DNA of 34,010 nt from Anaerolineae bacterium (GTDB taxonomy: Bacteria > Chloroflexota > Anaerolineae > B4-G1), in the NCBI GenBank assembly GCA_030612585.1, contig JAUWNP010000029.1, positions 1 to 34,010 of the forward strand. The letters are read 5' to 3'. The position numbers and the translations under genes are program-made. Shown here in pieces: positions 23,158 through 31,666 of the stretch (position 1 is its first letter; each line of letters starts with the position of its first letter). Below the pieces are notes generated by a model. The model searched no databases. It saw only the letters and a program-made list of their open reading frames with translations, and was not told the origin of the DNA.

Positions 23158-24429
23158 ATGTCGTCACACAGAATCAGAGAGGGGACAATGGATCCGATGC
23201 AGCAAGCACAATTTTCTCTGCCACGTGAGGGCAGCCCAGGAGCAGGGGATTTGGATGACCTTCATTCCACATTCGTCCAGAATGTCTCGCACGAGTTACG
23301 CACTCCACTGGGCATCATACTGGGCTACGCCGAACTGCTGCACGACGGAGACCTGGGCACGCTGGCGCTGGAGCAACGGGATGCTGTTGGCATCATCCTC
23401 AACCGTGCCTACGAACTGCGGACGCTGGTGGATCGAACCGGCATCCTCATGGCCGCCGAAGCGCACACAGGCATCTCGGTACCGCTCGCGCTGCCCGAGA
23501 TCGTTACAGAGGTGGTAACTGACAAGCGCGCAGATGCCACACGCGCCGGGATAACACTGGAGGCACACCTGGAACCGGGCCTACCGCTCGTGTCAGGCGA
23601 TCCGTACCATCTGCAGCAGGCCATCGAGTGCCTCGTCAAGAACGCGCTCAAGTTCACGTCTGGCGGCGGCCGGGTCGAGGTACAGGTGTACGCAGAACCC
23701 AGTGGGGTCTGCCTGGCGGTGACCGACTCGGGTGTTGGTATGACGGAGGAAGAGTTGGAGCGCATCGCCAGCGACTTTTGCCAGATAGATGGCTCGACCA
23801 CTCGCCAGTATGGAGGAATCGGGTTGGGTCTAACCGTCGCCAAGGCGGTCATTGCAGAGCACGCCGGGAGCATCGAGGTAGAGAGTCAACCGGGCCAGGG
23901 CAGCAGGTTCACCATCAGACTTCCCGCGTTGCCGCCTGACGCCCAGGCAGATCAACCAGTTGAGGGAGGTGTGGCGTTGCGACGTATTCTGATCGTGGAC
24001 GATGAGGAAAATGTGGCGCTGACCTTCCAGGACAGCCTGGAGAGGCTACCCAACTGCGAGATTGCCATCGCGACCAACGGCGAACAGGCGCTGCAGCTCT
24101 TTGAACAGCAGCCTTTCGACCTGTTGATCACCGACTACAAGATGCCGGGCACGGACGGCATTACACTAGCGGCGCGCGTTCGACAGTTGTACCCACGGAC
24201 GGTCATCATTATGATCACCGCCTACGGCGACGAAACGCTGCGCGAGCAGACCGCTCGCGTTTCCATCCAGCGCGTTCTGGACAAGCCCGTAGGGCTCGGG
24301 GAAATCCGCTGTGTAGCCCTGGAAGCGTTGGGGCGGGTTGAGGAATACGGAGCTGAGACGACCTGCAGCGGCGACAGGATGTCGGTCATGATCCGGCAGG
24401 TCACGGGCGGAGAAGGTAGGGCAGGGTGA
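23158..24429 (+). CDS. Hybrid histidine kinase with C-terminal receiver domain
   Basis: A 423-residue soluble hybrid sensor kinase. HisKA H-box FVQNVSHELRTPLG with phospho-acceptor His45; HATPase motifs: N-box region ECLVKNALKF, DSGVGM and GIGLGLTVAK up to about residue 260. A complete receiver domain follows, starting RRILIVDDEEN, with Asp326 in LITDYKMPG, Thr in MITAYGD and Lys in LDKPVG. There is no transmembrane segment or sensor domain, so input must come from a partner. The start is either 23158 or ATG 23188, which has GAGGGG just upstream. It lies four bases before the next kinase gene; together with the downstream kinase and regulator it forms a signalling cluster. Confidence 0.88.
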   Translation: MSSHRIREGTMDPMQQAQFSLPREGSPGAGDLDDLHSTFVQNVSHELRTPLGIILGYAELLHDGDLGTLALEQRDAVGIILNRAYELRTLVDRTGILMAAEAHTGISVPLALPEIVTEVVTDKRADATRAGITLEAHLEPGLPLVSGDPYHLQQAIECLVKNALKFTSGGGRVEVQVYAEPSGVCLAVTDSGVGMTEEELERIASDFCQIDGSTTRQYGGIGLGLTVAKAVIAEHAGSIEVESQPGQGSRFTIRLPALPPDAQADQPVEGGVALRRILIVDDEENVALTFQDSLERLPNCEIAIATNGEQALQLFEQQPFDLLITDYKMPGTDGITLAARVRQLYPRTVIIMITAYGDETLREQTARVSIQRVLDKPVGLGEIRCVALEALGRVEEYGAETTCSGDRMSVMIRQVTGGEGRAG

Positions 24430-24432
24430 TAT

Positions 24433-26469
24433 ATGAATAAAACAAACATTCTTGTCGTTGAAGATGAAAGTATCGTTGCCCTGGACCTGGAGAACGGGCT
24501 GAGAAGTTTGGGGTATTCCGTTCCTGCCCTCGCCTCCTCTGGAGAAGAAGCGATTCAAAAAGCAGCGGAGACGCGTCCAGACCTGGTGCTGATGTACATC
24601 CAATTGAAAGGGGATATGGACGGCATCGAAGCGGCCGGAGGAATCCGCGCCCGTTTCGACATCCCAGTGATCTACCTTACTGCTTTCGCAGATGGCGACG
24701 CCGTGCGACGGGCCAGGTCAACGGAGCCTTATGGCTATCTGATCAAGCCTTTCGAGGAAAGGCAACTCCACACGACCATTGAGATGGCACTTCACAAACA
24801 CCGGATGGAGAAGGCCCTACAAGAGAGTGAGAAACGCTACCGCCTACTTGCCGAGAACGTGACAGATGTCATCTGGACGACAGATACGAACCTGCAATTC
24901 ACCTATATCAGTCCCTCCGTCTCGCATCTGCTGGGCTACAGCGTTGAGGAAACGATGGCCCAGACGATGGAAGAAAGGTTAACTCCCGCCTCTCTTGAGG
25001 TTGCAAGAGAGACTTTTGTAGAAGCATTGGCCGTTGACAGCGCAGCGCAGGAGGGCCTGTCCGGATCGCGAACGGTGGACCTTGAGTTCACTTGTAAGGA
25101 TGGATCCACAGTCTGGACTGAGGTCAAAGCGACACTCCTGCGTGACCTGGATGGCCGGCCGGTTGGAATTTTGGGAGTCACGCGCGACATCACCGAGCGC
25201 AGGCAGGCGGAGGAGGCAATGCGACAGCGCAACCGTGATCTGGCACTGCTCAACCAGGCGGGCCAGGCGTTCAGCTCCACCCTCGACCCGGACCAGGTGC
25301 TCGCCATCGTCCTGGAAGAGGTGCGCCGTCTGCTGGGCGTGATGGCCGCCTCGGTCTGGTTGATAGACCCAGAGACGGACGAACTGGTATGCCAGCAGGC
25401 CACCGGCCCCTACAGTGAGGACGTGCGCGGCTGGCGGCTGGCGCCGGGAGAGGGGATCGCCGGCTGGGTGGCACACAGTGGCGAGTCTCTGATCGCGTCG
25501 GACGTGCGGGCCGACGAGCGCCACTTCAAGGGAGTAGATCAACAGACCGGGCTACCGTTGCGCTCCATACTCACCGTCCCGCTGAGGGTGGCACGGTCGG
25601 AGACCGGCCACAGCGGTGTGATCGGCGTGCTCCAGGTGCTGGACACAGAGGTTGGTCGCTTCAGCACATCAGAACTAACGTTGCTGGAGTCGCTGGCCGG
25701 TTCGGCCGCTATCGCCATTGATAATGCTCGGCTGGTCGAGGCGCTGCGGCAACGCAGGGCAGAACTGGAAGTGCGCAATGAGGAACTGGATGCCTTTGCC
25801 CACACCGTGGCCCACGACCTTAAGACGCCCTTGAGCCTCATCATCGGCTTTGCCGAAGTGCTGGAGCAGGATTACGCCGAGATGCCAGACGAAGAACTGG
25901 GACGCCATCTGTGCAGGATGGCACGGAACGGGCGCAAGATGAGCAATATCATTGACGAGTTGCTTCTGTTGGCAGAGGTGCGCAAGGTGGAGGTAGATAT
26001 GGGGCCGCTGGACATGGCGAGCATCGTGACCGAAGCACAGCAACGGTTGGTCTATATGATCGGGGAACATCAGGCTGAGATCGTTTTACCCGACACCTGG
26101 CCGGTAGCCCTGGGTTACGCTCCGTGGCTCGAAGCGGTGTGGGTCAACTACCTCAGCAACGCCATCAAATACAGCGGGCGCCCGCCGCGCGTGGAAATGG
26201 GAGCGACGGTGCAACCAGATGGCATGATACGCTTCTGGGTGCAGGACAACGGCCCTGGCATTCCGCCAGAGGCCCAAACCCGATTATTCACTCTGTTTAC
26301 ACGGCTGGATCAGGTCCGCGCCAACGGGCACGGATTGGGGCTATCCATCGTGCGACGCATCGTCGAGAAACTGGGCGGGCAGGTGGGAGTGGAGAGCAAA
26401 CCAGGCCGGGGGAGCGTCTTTAGCTTCACCTTACCAGGTGTGGCCGGTCAAGCAAGTGTGGGGGAGTGA
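24433..26469 (+). CDS. REC-PAS-GAF histidine kinase with a pseudo-receiver
   Basis: A 678-residue cytoplasmic kinase. Domains: receiver (1-120), PAS (about 135-260, ending in the DITERR signature), GAF (about 270-430, PGEGIAGWVA), HisKA with His461 in VAHDLKTPLS, and HATPase (NYLSNAIKYS, DNGPGI, HGLGLSIV). In the receiver the acidic pair (Glu10, Asp11), the Thr and the Lys of LIKPFEE are intact, but the phosphorylation site reads LVLMYIQ: Tyr55 (TAC, 24595-24597) instead of Asp. This domain therefore cannot be phosphorylated in the normal way. It follows the hybrid kinase by three bases and is probably cotranscribed. Confidence 0.9.
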   Translation: MNKTNILVVEDESIVALDLENGLRSLGYSVPALASSGEEAIQKAAETRPDLVLMYIQLKGDMDGIEAAGGIRARFDIPVIYLTAFADGDAVRRARSTEPYGYLIKPFEERQLHTTIEMALHKHRMEKALQESEKRYRLLAENVTDVIWTTDTNLQFTYISPSVSHLLGYSVEETMAQTMEERLTPASLEVARETFVEALAVDSAAQEGLSGSRTVDLEFTCKDGSTVWTEVKATLLRDLDGRPVGILGVTRDITERRQAEEAMRQRNRDLALLNQAGQAFSSTLDPDQVLAIVLEEVRRLLGVMAASVWLIDPETDELVCQQATGPYSEDVRGWRLAPGEGIAGWVAHSGESLIASDVRADERHFKGVDQQTGLPLRSILTVPLRVARSETGHSGVIGVLQVLDTEVGRFSTSELTLLESLAGSAAIAIDNARLVEALRQRRAELEVRNEELDAFAHTVAHDLKTPLSLIIGFAEVLEQDYAEMPDEELGRHLCRMARNGRKMSNIIDELLLLAEVRKVEVDMGPLDMASIVTEAQQRLVYMIGEHQAEIVLPDTWPVALGYAPWLEAVWVNYLSNAIKYSGRPPRVEMGATVQPDGMIRFWVQDNGPGIPPEAQTRLFTLFTRLDQVRANGHGLGLSIVRRIVEKLGGQVGVESKPGRGSVFSFTLPGVAGQASVGE

Positions 26470-26474
26470 CCCGG

Positions 26475-26805
26475 CCTCAAGGGATTTCCTGGCCCATCTG
26501 ATCCAGACCACCGATGACGTGCCACTATGCTGGTCCTGGTTTCGCGCGGAACCGAACGCGGAACCGTCATCCGGCCCCTGGTTGCCACAGCCGAGAAACA
26601 CCACGACCCGCCGGTTGACATCCAACTGAGATCGCTCTCCGAGGCAGAGGGGCAGTCACTGGCTGACCAATTGCTCGAACAGACATTCGACGATGCCCAG
26701 GCCCTCAAACGACGTATCGCCGAACGCGCAGAGGGCAATCCCTTCTATGCCGAAGAAATCGCCCGCATGCTGGAGGACAAACGGCCCCGGCTCACACAGG
26801 AATAG
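26475..26805 (+). pseudogene. Remnant of a large AAA/adenylate-cyclase-type ATPase gene
   Basis: One frame reads SRDFLAHLIQTTDDVPL, then after a frameshift near 26525 another reads LVLVSRGTERG and continues to RRIAERAEGNPFYAEEIARML. The last motif is typical of the AAA_16/NACHT-like ATPase domain of large regulatory ATPases with cyclase, kinase or tetratricopeptide parts. Both ends of such a protein (usually over 1000 residues) are missing. It is a decayed internal fragment lying between two kinase genes. Confidence 0.75.
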
Positions 26806-26862
26806 GGTTAGAGAAAGCCGGTTCCACCAATCTTCGCCTCGTTATCCCACCGTGCCGGAGAC

Positions 26863-26891
26863 TTGCCTCAACGTCGCACTCCTAATATAAT
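26863..26891 (+). promoter_or_regulatory. Promoter upstream of the GAF-rich kinase gene
   Basis: TTGCCT (26863-26868), a 17-base spacer and exact TATAAT (26886-26891). The predicted leader, about 225 bases to GTG 27123, contains the GAAACC repeats. The -35 is a partial match. Confidence 0.5.
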
Positions 26892-26970
26892 ATGAGAGCC
26901 CACCTGCAGCAGCATGGGGTGAATTGCCGGGATACGAGAACGTCAATCGTGTCCGTTCAGGAGGTAGACC

Positions 26971-27093
26971 AGAAACCGGGTTTTTGACGTGGAGAGAAAC
27001 CAGGTTTTTTGCCGTCTGAACCAGGCCAGCGGTTGCTTTTTGGGCGTTCTGAAGCGCCAGGATTTGCCTTGCCAGGTGAAAAACCTGGTTTCT
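26971..27093. repeat. Half-copies of the GAAACC(A/G)GG palindrome
   Basis: AGAAACCGGGTTTTT (26971-26985) and AGAAACCAGGTTTTTT (26995-27010) are direct half-copies. GAAAAACCTGGTTTCT (27078-27093) is the inverted arm about 70 bases later. Together they can pair into a long stem-loop just upstream of the kinase start. They belong to the same family as 8552-8586 and 29575-29608. Confidence 0.8.
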
Positions 27094-27122
27094 TGGCCCC
27101 ACCAAGGGAAGGAGCCAGCACA

Positions 27123-29822
27123 GTGGCGAATGTAAAGATCCTCACTCAGGACATCACCGAGCGCAGACGGGCGGAGGATGCGTTGCAGAGTAGCGAACAA
27201 CATTTCCGTGCGCTTATCGAAAACGCCTCAGACATCATCACGATTTTGGATGGCGATGGCACCATACGCTACGAAAGTCCCTCCCTTGAGCGGGTGCTTG
27301 GATACAAGCCGGAAGAGTTAATTGGCAAGAACGTCCTCGAACTCGTTCACCCAGACGATGTGCCAGGGGTGATTGACACCTTCGCTCAACCCGTCCAAGG
27401 TCAGGTTGTTTTTGAGCCTGGCGAGGTCCGTTTTCGACACAAAGACGGCTCGTACCGCTTTCTAGCAGCCACAGGCCGCAGCCTGCTCGATGACCCGGTC
27501 GTGAGGGGGATGGTGGTCAGTTCCCGCGACGTCACCGAGCGGGTGCGGTTGGAAGAGCGGCTGGCGGCCATCTACCGGCTGGGACGGGAACTAACCCTGC
27601 TTCGCGACGAGGGTGCCATCGTCCAACGGGTGTTGGAGACGGCCGGCGACGCACTCCAGTTCAAGTCCCTTGGCTGCGCCCTGGTGGACGAGGCGGCCGG
27701 CGAACTGGCGTATCAGTACCGCATAATCAACGGCACGTTGGAACCAATTGAGCTGCGCTTGCCGCTGGACGGGGAAAGGGGCATCGGCGTGGCCGTCGTC
27801 TGTAGCGGGCACCCACTCAATGTGCCCGACACCACGCAAGACCCCCGCGACGTCTTTGTCCCGGAGGACCAGTCCAGCCGTTCAGAACTATGCGTACCTA
27901 TGAAGGTTGGTGAGCGTGTGATTGGCGTACTGAACGCCGAGGGTGCCAAGCCGGACCACTTTACGCCTGCCGACCAGCAACTGCTGCAAACCCTGGCCGA
28001 TCAGACCGCCGTGGCCCTGGAGAACGCCCGCCTCTACCGCGGCAGCCAGGAGCAGGTCGCGCGGTTGGCCACGCTCAATACCATCAGTACCGCCGTCGTC
28101 TCGTCGCTGGAGTTGGACATCGTGTTGCGGCAGGTGCTGGAGCTGACCTGCCAGGCATTGGACGCGGCCGAAGGGGCTATCCTGTTGCGCGATCTGGACA
28201 CAGGGGGACTGTTCTTCGCGCTGACCTCGGCGGACGCCGACGCCAGCGGGGGACTGCGCGGCCAACGCGTCGCCCCAGGGCAGGGCATCGCCGGCTGGGT
28301 GGCGCAGCACGACCAACCGGTGTACGTGAACGACGTGCGCCGTGACCCGCGCTGGTACGACGGCGTGGATGCAATCACCGGCTTCGAAACGCGCTCGCTG
28401 TGTTGCGCGCCCTTGAGGCACCGTGGAAAGGTCACCGGCGTGATCGAGATCGTCAACAAGAAGACGAAAGGGGAAGGGGGCGCGTTCACCGGCGATGATT
28501 TGAGCCTGTTGGAGGCTGTGTCCTCCATCGCCGCCGCGGCCTTGGACAATGCTCGCCTCTACATGGCCACGCAGGCGCGCGCCGACGAGCTGGCGCTACT
28601 GAACGAGATTGGGCTGGCACTGACCTCCACGCTGGACTTTTCCACAGTGGTCCACGCCGCCATGAGCCAGATACAGCGCCTCTTCCAGGCCGAGAACGTC
28701 TCGTTGCTCCAGCCCGACCTGCAGACGGGTGAGCTCTGTTTTGTGCAGGCGCTGGTCGGCGGAACCCCGGTCGAGATCTCGGTGCACCTGCAGCCTGGTG
28801 AGGGCATCGCCGGCTGGGTGCTGGAGCATCGCCAGCCGGTGCTGATCGAGGACGCGCAGGCCGACCAGCGCTTCTCGGACCGCGTGGATCAGCACCTGCA
28901 TGGTTCAACCCGCGCGATGATGGTTGTCCCATTGCTGACGCCCGAGCGCAGTATCGGCGTCGTCGAGGTGGTCAGTAGTCAACCCGACGCCTACACCCGC
29001 GACGAGCTGCACACCCTGCAGGCCCTCGCCTCCACGCTGGCGGTGGCGCTGGACAATGCCCGCCTCTACGACGAACAGAAGGCGCTGCTGCGCGAGCGCA
29101 AGCAGGTCCAGGCGCAACTGATCCACAGCGAAAAGATGACCGCCATGGGCCGACTGACCGCCTCCATCGCCCACGAGATCAACAACCCGCTCCAGGCAGT
29201 GCAAGGCTGTCTGGCACTGGCCAAGGAAGAACTGGATGGGCGACAGCGCCGCGAAAAGATGGATCGCTACCTGAACGTGGCCGGCAGTGAGATCGAGCGT
29301 ATCGCGGCCATCGTGCGCCGCATGCGCGACTTCTACCGGCCGGCGCGCGAGGTACTACAGCCCACTGACCTGTGCGGTGTGCTGGAGAGCGTACTGGAAC
29401 TCACCAACAAGCAGTTGCAACACAGCGACGTCACCGTCGAGCGCGAGTGGGCCGGGGAGTTGCCCGTGATCCAGGCCAACCCAGATCACCTCAAGCAGGT
29501 CTTCCTGAACCTGGTCATCAACGCCATTGACGCTATGCTGGAGGGCGGGACGTTGCGCATATCCACTGCCCTTGAGAAACCGGGTTTTTCGGAAAAAACC
29601 CGGTTTCTGCGCATCGAGTTCAGCGACACCGGAGAGGGCATGCCAGCGGAAGTATTGTCCCACCTCTTTGAGCCCTTTTTCACCACCAAGGAGCATGGAT
29701 CGGGATTGGGGTTGTCCATCAGTTATGGGATCATCCAGTCCCACGGCGGGGAAATCACGGCAACGAGCCAGGTCGGGGCAGGGACGACTTTCACTATCCT
29801 GCTGCCTGTGGAACGGACGTGA
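27123..29822 (+). CDS. PAS/multi-GAF sensor histidine kinase
   Basis: A soluble kinase of about 899 residues: PAS (about 22-140), three GAF domains (about 150-300, 325-480 and 495-640, two with GIAGWV signatures), a coiled linker, HisKA with His684 in SIAHEINNPLQAV (NtrB-like), and HATPase with NLVINAIDAM, DTGEGMP and GSGLGLSISYG. GTG 27123 is chosen because GGGAAGGAG lies eight bases upstream; the longer frame from 27009 is repeat-derived. The first residues, ILTQDITERRRAEDAL, are the kind of linker found after a PAS domain, so the N-terminus appears trimmed. Residues about 818-829 (EKPGFSEKTRFL) are encoded by a palindromic repeat inserted in the ATPase domain. The next gene is a response regulator, the probable partner. 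Confidence 0.9.
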   Translation: MANVKILTQDITERRRAEDALQSSEQHFRALIENASDIITILDGDGTIRYESPSLERVLGYKPEELIGKNVLELVHPDDVPGVIDTFAQPVQGQVVFEPGEVRFRHKDGSYRFLAATGRSLLDDPVVRGMVVSSRDVTERVRLEERLAAIYRLGRELTLLRDEGAIVQRVLETAGDALQFKSLGCALVDEAAGELAYQYRIINGTLEPIELRLPLDGERGIGVAVVCSGHPLNVPDTTQDPRDVFVPEDQSSRSELCVPMKVGERVIGVLNAEGAKPDHFTPADQQLLQTLADQTAVALENARLYRGSQEQVARLATLNTISTAVVSSLELDIVLRQVLELTCQALDAAEGAILLRDLDTGGLFFALTSADADASGGLRGQRVAPGQGIAGWVAQHDQPVYVNDVRRDPRWYDGVDAITGFETRSLCCAPLRHRGKVTGVIEIVNKKTKGEGGAFTGDDLSLLEAVSSIAAAALDNARLYMATQARADELALLNEIGLALTSTLDFSTVVHAAMSQIQRLFQAENVSLLQPDLQTGELCFVQALVGGTPVEISVHLQPGEGIAGWVLEHRQPVLIEDAQADQRFSDRVDQHLHGSTRAMMVVPLLTPERSIGVVEVVSSQPDAYTRDELHTLQALASTLAVALDNARLYDEQKALLRERKQVQAQLIHSEKMTAMGRLTASIAHEINNPLQAVQGCLALAKEELDGRQRREKMDRYLNVAGSEIERIAAIVRRMRDFYRPAREVLQPTDLCGVLESVLELTNKQLQHSDVTVEREWAGELPVIQANPDHLKQVFLNLVINAIDAMLEGGTLRISTALEKPGFSEKTRFLRIEFSDTGEGMPAEVLSHLFEPFFTTKEHGSGLGLSISYGIIQSHGGEITATSQVGAGTTFTILLPVERT
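29575..29608 (+). repeat. Palindromic repeat inserted in frame in kinase gene
   Basis: AGAAACCGGGTTTTTC and GAAAAAACCCGGTTTCT form a near-perfect inverted repeat (one base bulged) within the HATPase coding region. It belongs to the same family as 8552-8586. The frame stays open through it and adds a Lys/Phe-rich peptide between the strand LRISTAL and the D-box strand. Confidence 0.88.
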
Positions 29823-29895
29823 TGCGTGGTGCGTGACCATTGCGGACTTACTCAACAACTCTCCTCTACTCACCCAACACTGAAAGGAGCGACTT

Positions 29896-30711
29896 ATGGT
29901 CCCAAGAGCCAGGATTCTAGTTGTGGACGACGAGGTGGGAGTACGCTTTTTCCTGGAGGAAGTGCTCACACGCGACGGTTACAAGGTGGTGGCTGTGGAG
30001 AGCGGGGAGGCCGCGCTGGAGTGTATCGCGACCCAGGAGTTTGACCTGGCGTTGATTGACTTGATGATGAAGGGCATTGGGGGCATGGAAGTGCTGGCGG
30101 CGCTGCGCCGCCAGTCGCCGGACACGGCCGCCATCGTACTCACTGCCCATGCCTCGCTGGAGACGGCGGTCGAAGCATTGCGACAGGGTGCGCACGACTA
30201 TTTGTTCAAGCCCTGCAAGACGGTCGAACTGCGTGAGAGTGTGCGCACTGGGCTACTCAAGCGCCAGCGAGAGCTGCGACAACGCGACCTGCTGGGTCAA
30301 CTGGAACGCAGCCTGACCAGCAGCCTGGAAGAGATTCGCGCCACTGTCGTGGAACAGCCCGTGCCTCCACCCCCTGCCATCGCCGAGCCCGCTGCGGGGC
30401 AGGCACGTTTTCTGGAACGAGACGGGTTGATCGTGGACTTCATGCGGCACGTGATCACGCTGGACGGCCACCTGCTGGAACTGAGCCCGACCGAGTTTGA
30501 TCTGCTGGCCCATCTGGTCAGCGAGGCCCCGCGCGTCATCTCACCCCAGGAACTGGTGCGCGAGGCGCAGGGATACGAGAGCGAGCCGTGGGAGGCGCGC
30601 GACCTGGTGCGCTACCACGTCTATCGCGTCCGACGGAAAATCAAAGCATCTATCGGACGCACGGATGTCATCCGCACCGTGCGTGGGGTGGGGTATACGA
30701 TAGGTGAGTGA
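29896..30711 (+). CDS. OmpR-type response regulator
   Basis: A 271-residue two-component regulator. Receiver domain (1-120): acidic pair in VVDDE, phospho-acceptor Asp55 in LALIDLMMKG, Thr in VLTAHAS and Lys in LFKPCK. A helical, Pro-rich linker (about 125-180) follows, then a winged-helix Trans_reg_C domain: LELSPTEFDLLAHLVSEAPRVISPQELV, then DLVRYHVYRVRRKI and TVRGVGYTIGE. The linker is longer than in most OmpR-family members, and the receiver resembles NtrC-type receivers. ATG 29896 has a strong AAAGGAG. It lies 73 bases after the PAS/GAF kinase and is probably phosphorylated by it. Target promoters are unknown. Confidence 0.92.
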   Translation: MVPRARILVVDDEVGVRFFLEEVLTRDGYKVVAVESGEAALECIATQEFDLALIDLMMKGIGGMEVLAALRRQSPDTAAIVLTAHASLETAVEALRQGAHDYLFKPCKTVELRESVRTGLLKRQRELRQRDLLGQLERSLTSSLEEIRATVVEQPVPPPPAIAEPAAGQARFLERDGLIVDFMRHVITLDGHLLELSPTEFDLLAHLVSEAPRVISPQELVREAQGYESEPWEARDLVRYHVYRVRRKIKASIGRTDVIRTVRGVGYTIGE

Positions 30712-30760
30712 GGATCTTCGGCTAAGAGGGCCAGGACGTCCAAGAGCAACGACCATAAGC

Positions 30761-31666
30761 CTACAGGTCACGCTCCAGGGCACGAGTCGAAACCAGTTGC
30801 GGATGCTCCAGTCCCTTGACTTGCACTTCCCGAACCGCGCCCTCTTCGAAAAGTGCGGTTATCGTGCGATCCAGTTCGGCTGGCGTCCACTTGAGAACGT
30901 GGAACACCTTACCAATCATCTTACGGTCTGCGGCAACCACGTTGTCGAGGTAACGCGACACCAGCGCGGGTCGCGCCTCACCTCGCCCGATCTGGCGCGC
31001 CCGCTCCGAGACATCGGGGAACCAGCGCAGCAGCAACTCGTAGACGAAGGCATAGCGCCAGGCCCCGCTCTCTGCCACTCCCACTGGCACTACCTTGAGC
31101 CCTACCTGTAATTCCACCAGCGCCCGCTCGAAGCGGCTCTTGGCATTCTGTGCGCTCATACGCGCCTCCCGGCGCAGCCGTATTGTGTCCAACGAGCCGT
31201 GCTCCAGCAACGCCTCGTAGATCGCCTTCGCCTCGGCGGTCATCAGCCCGTCGGCGTACTCCTGGAGGTAATCGTCGAGGGAGCCGTAATTCTCGCTGAG
31301 GGCGTAGAAGTACGGCAATTCGGCCAGGGAGACGAGCGTCGCCCGCCGCCTGAGCAGTTTGCCGTAGTACCACCACCTTTTGTCCAGCGCGTGGTCCTTC
31401 CAGCCCCAGCACTTGCTGATGTCGGGGTCGTCGTGCTCGTTGGGGACCGGCCGCACGCGCCCGGCGATGGCGTGGAACAGGCTGGGCAGTTCTACTCCCT
31501 TGATGGGCCAGAAGTGGCAGAAGCCCACCTCCTCGACGAAGGCGCGGGCTCCCTCGGTGGTGCAGACCCGCCGCTCGGGTGTGCGGCGGTAGTTGAATTC
31601 GCGCTGGCGCTTGATCTCGTCAAGGGTGAGAGTGATCACGAGGGGCTTCCTGATCAAATCGGCCAC
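30761..31666 (-). CDS. AlkZ-related (YcaQ/HTH_42-like) protein
   Basis: A 301-residue protein related to the winged-helix DNA glycosylase family AlkZ/YcaQ, which unhooks crosslinks or removes alkylated bases. Recognisable parts: FCHFWPIKGVELPSLFHAIAG near residue 48, CWGWKDHALDKRWWYYGKLLR, LSENYGSLDDYLQEY, EAKAIYEALLEHG, a wing-like ARMSAQNAKSRFERALVEL, and WRYAFVYELLLRWFP. I do not see the catalytic Q-x-Q motif of AlkZ, and the protein is shorter than AlkZ (about 400). It may bind DNA without being a classic glycosylase. It starts at GTG 31666, overlapping the radical SAM gene by 13 bases; GTG 31639, with AGGAAG upstream, is an alternative start. It is second in an operon controlled by a LexA box. 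Confidence 0.82.
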   Translation of the reverse strand: MADLIRKPLVITLTLDEIKRQREFNYRRTPERRVCTTEGARAFVEEVGFCHFWPIKGVELPSLFHAIAGRVRPVPNEHDDPDISKCWGWKDHALDKRWWYYGKLLRRRATLVSLAELPYFYALSENYGSLDDYLQEYADGLMTAEAKAIYEALLEHGSLDTIRLRREARMSAQNAKSRFERALVELQVGLKVVPVGVAESGAWRYAFVYELLLRWFPDVSERARQIGRGEARPALVSRYLDNVVAADRKMIGKVFHVLKWTPAELDRTITALFEEGAVREVQVKGLEHPQLVSTRALERDL

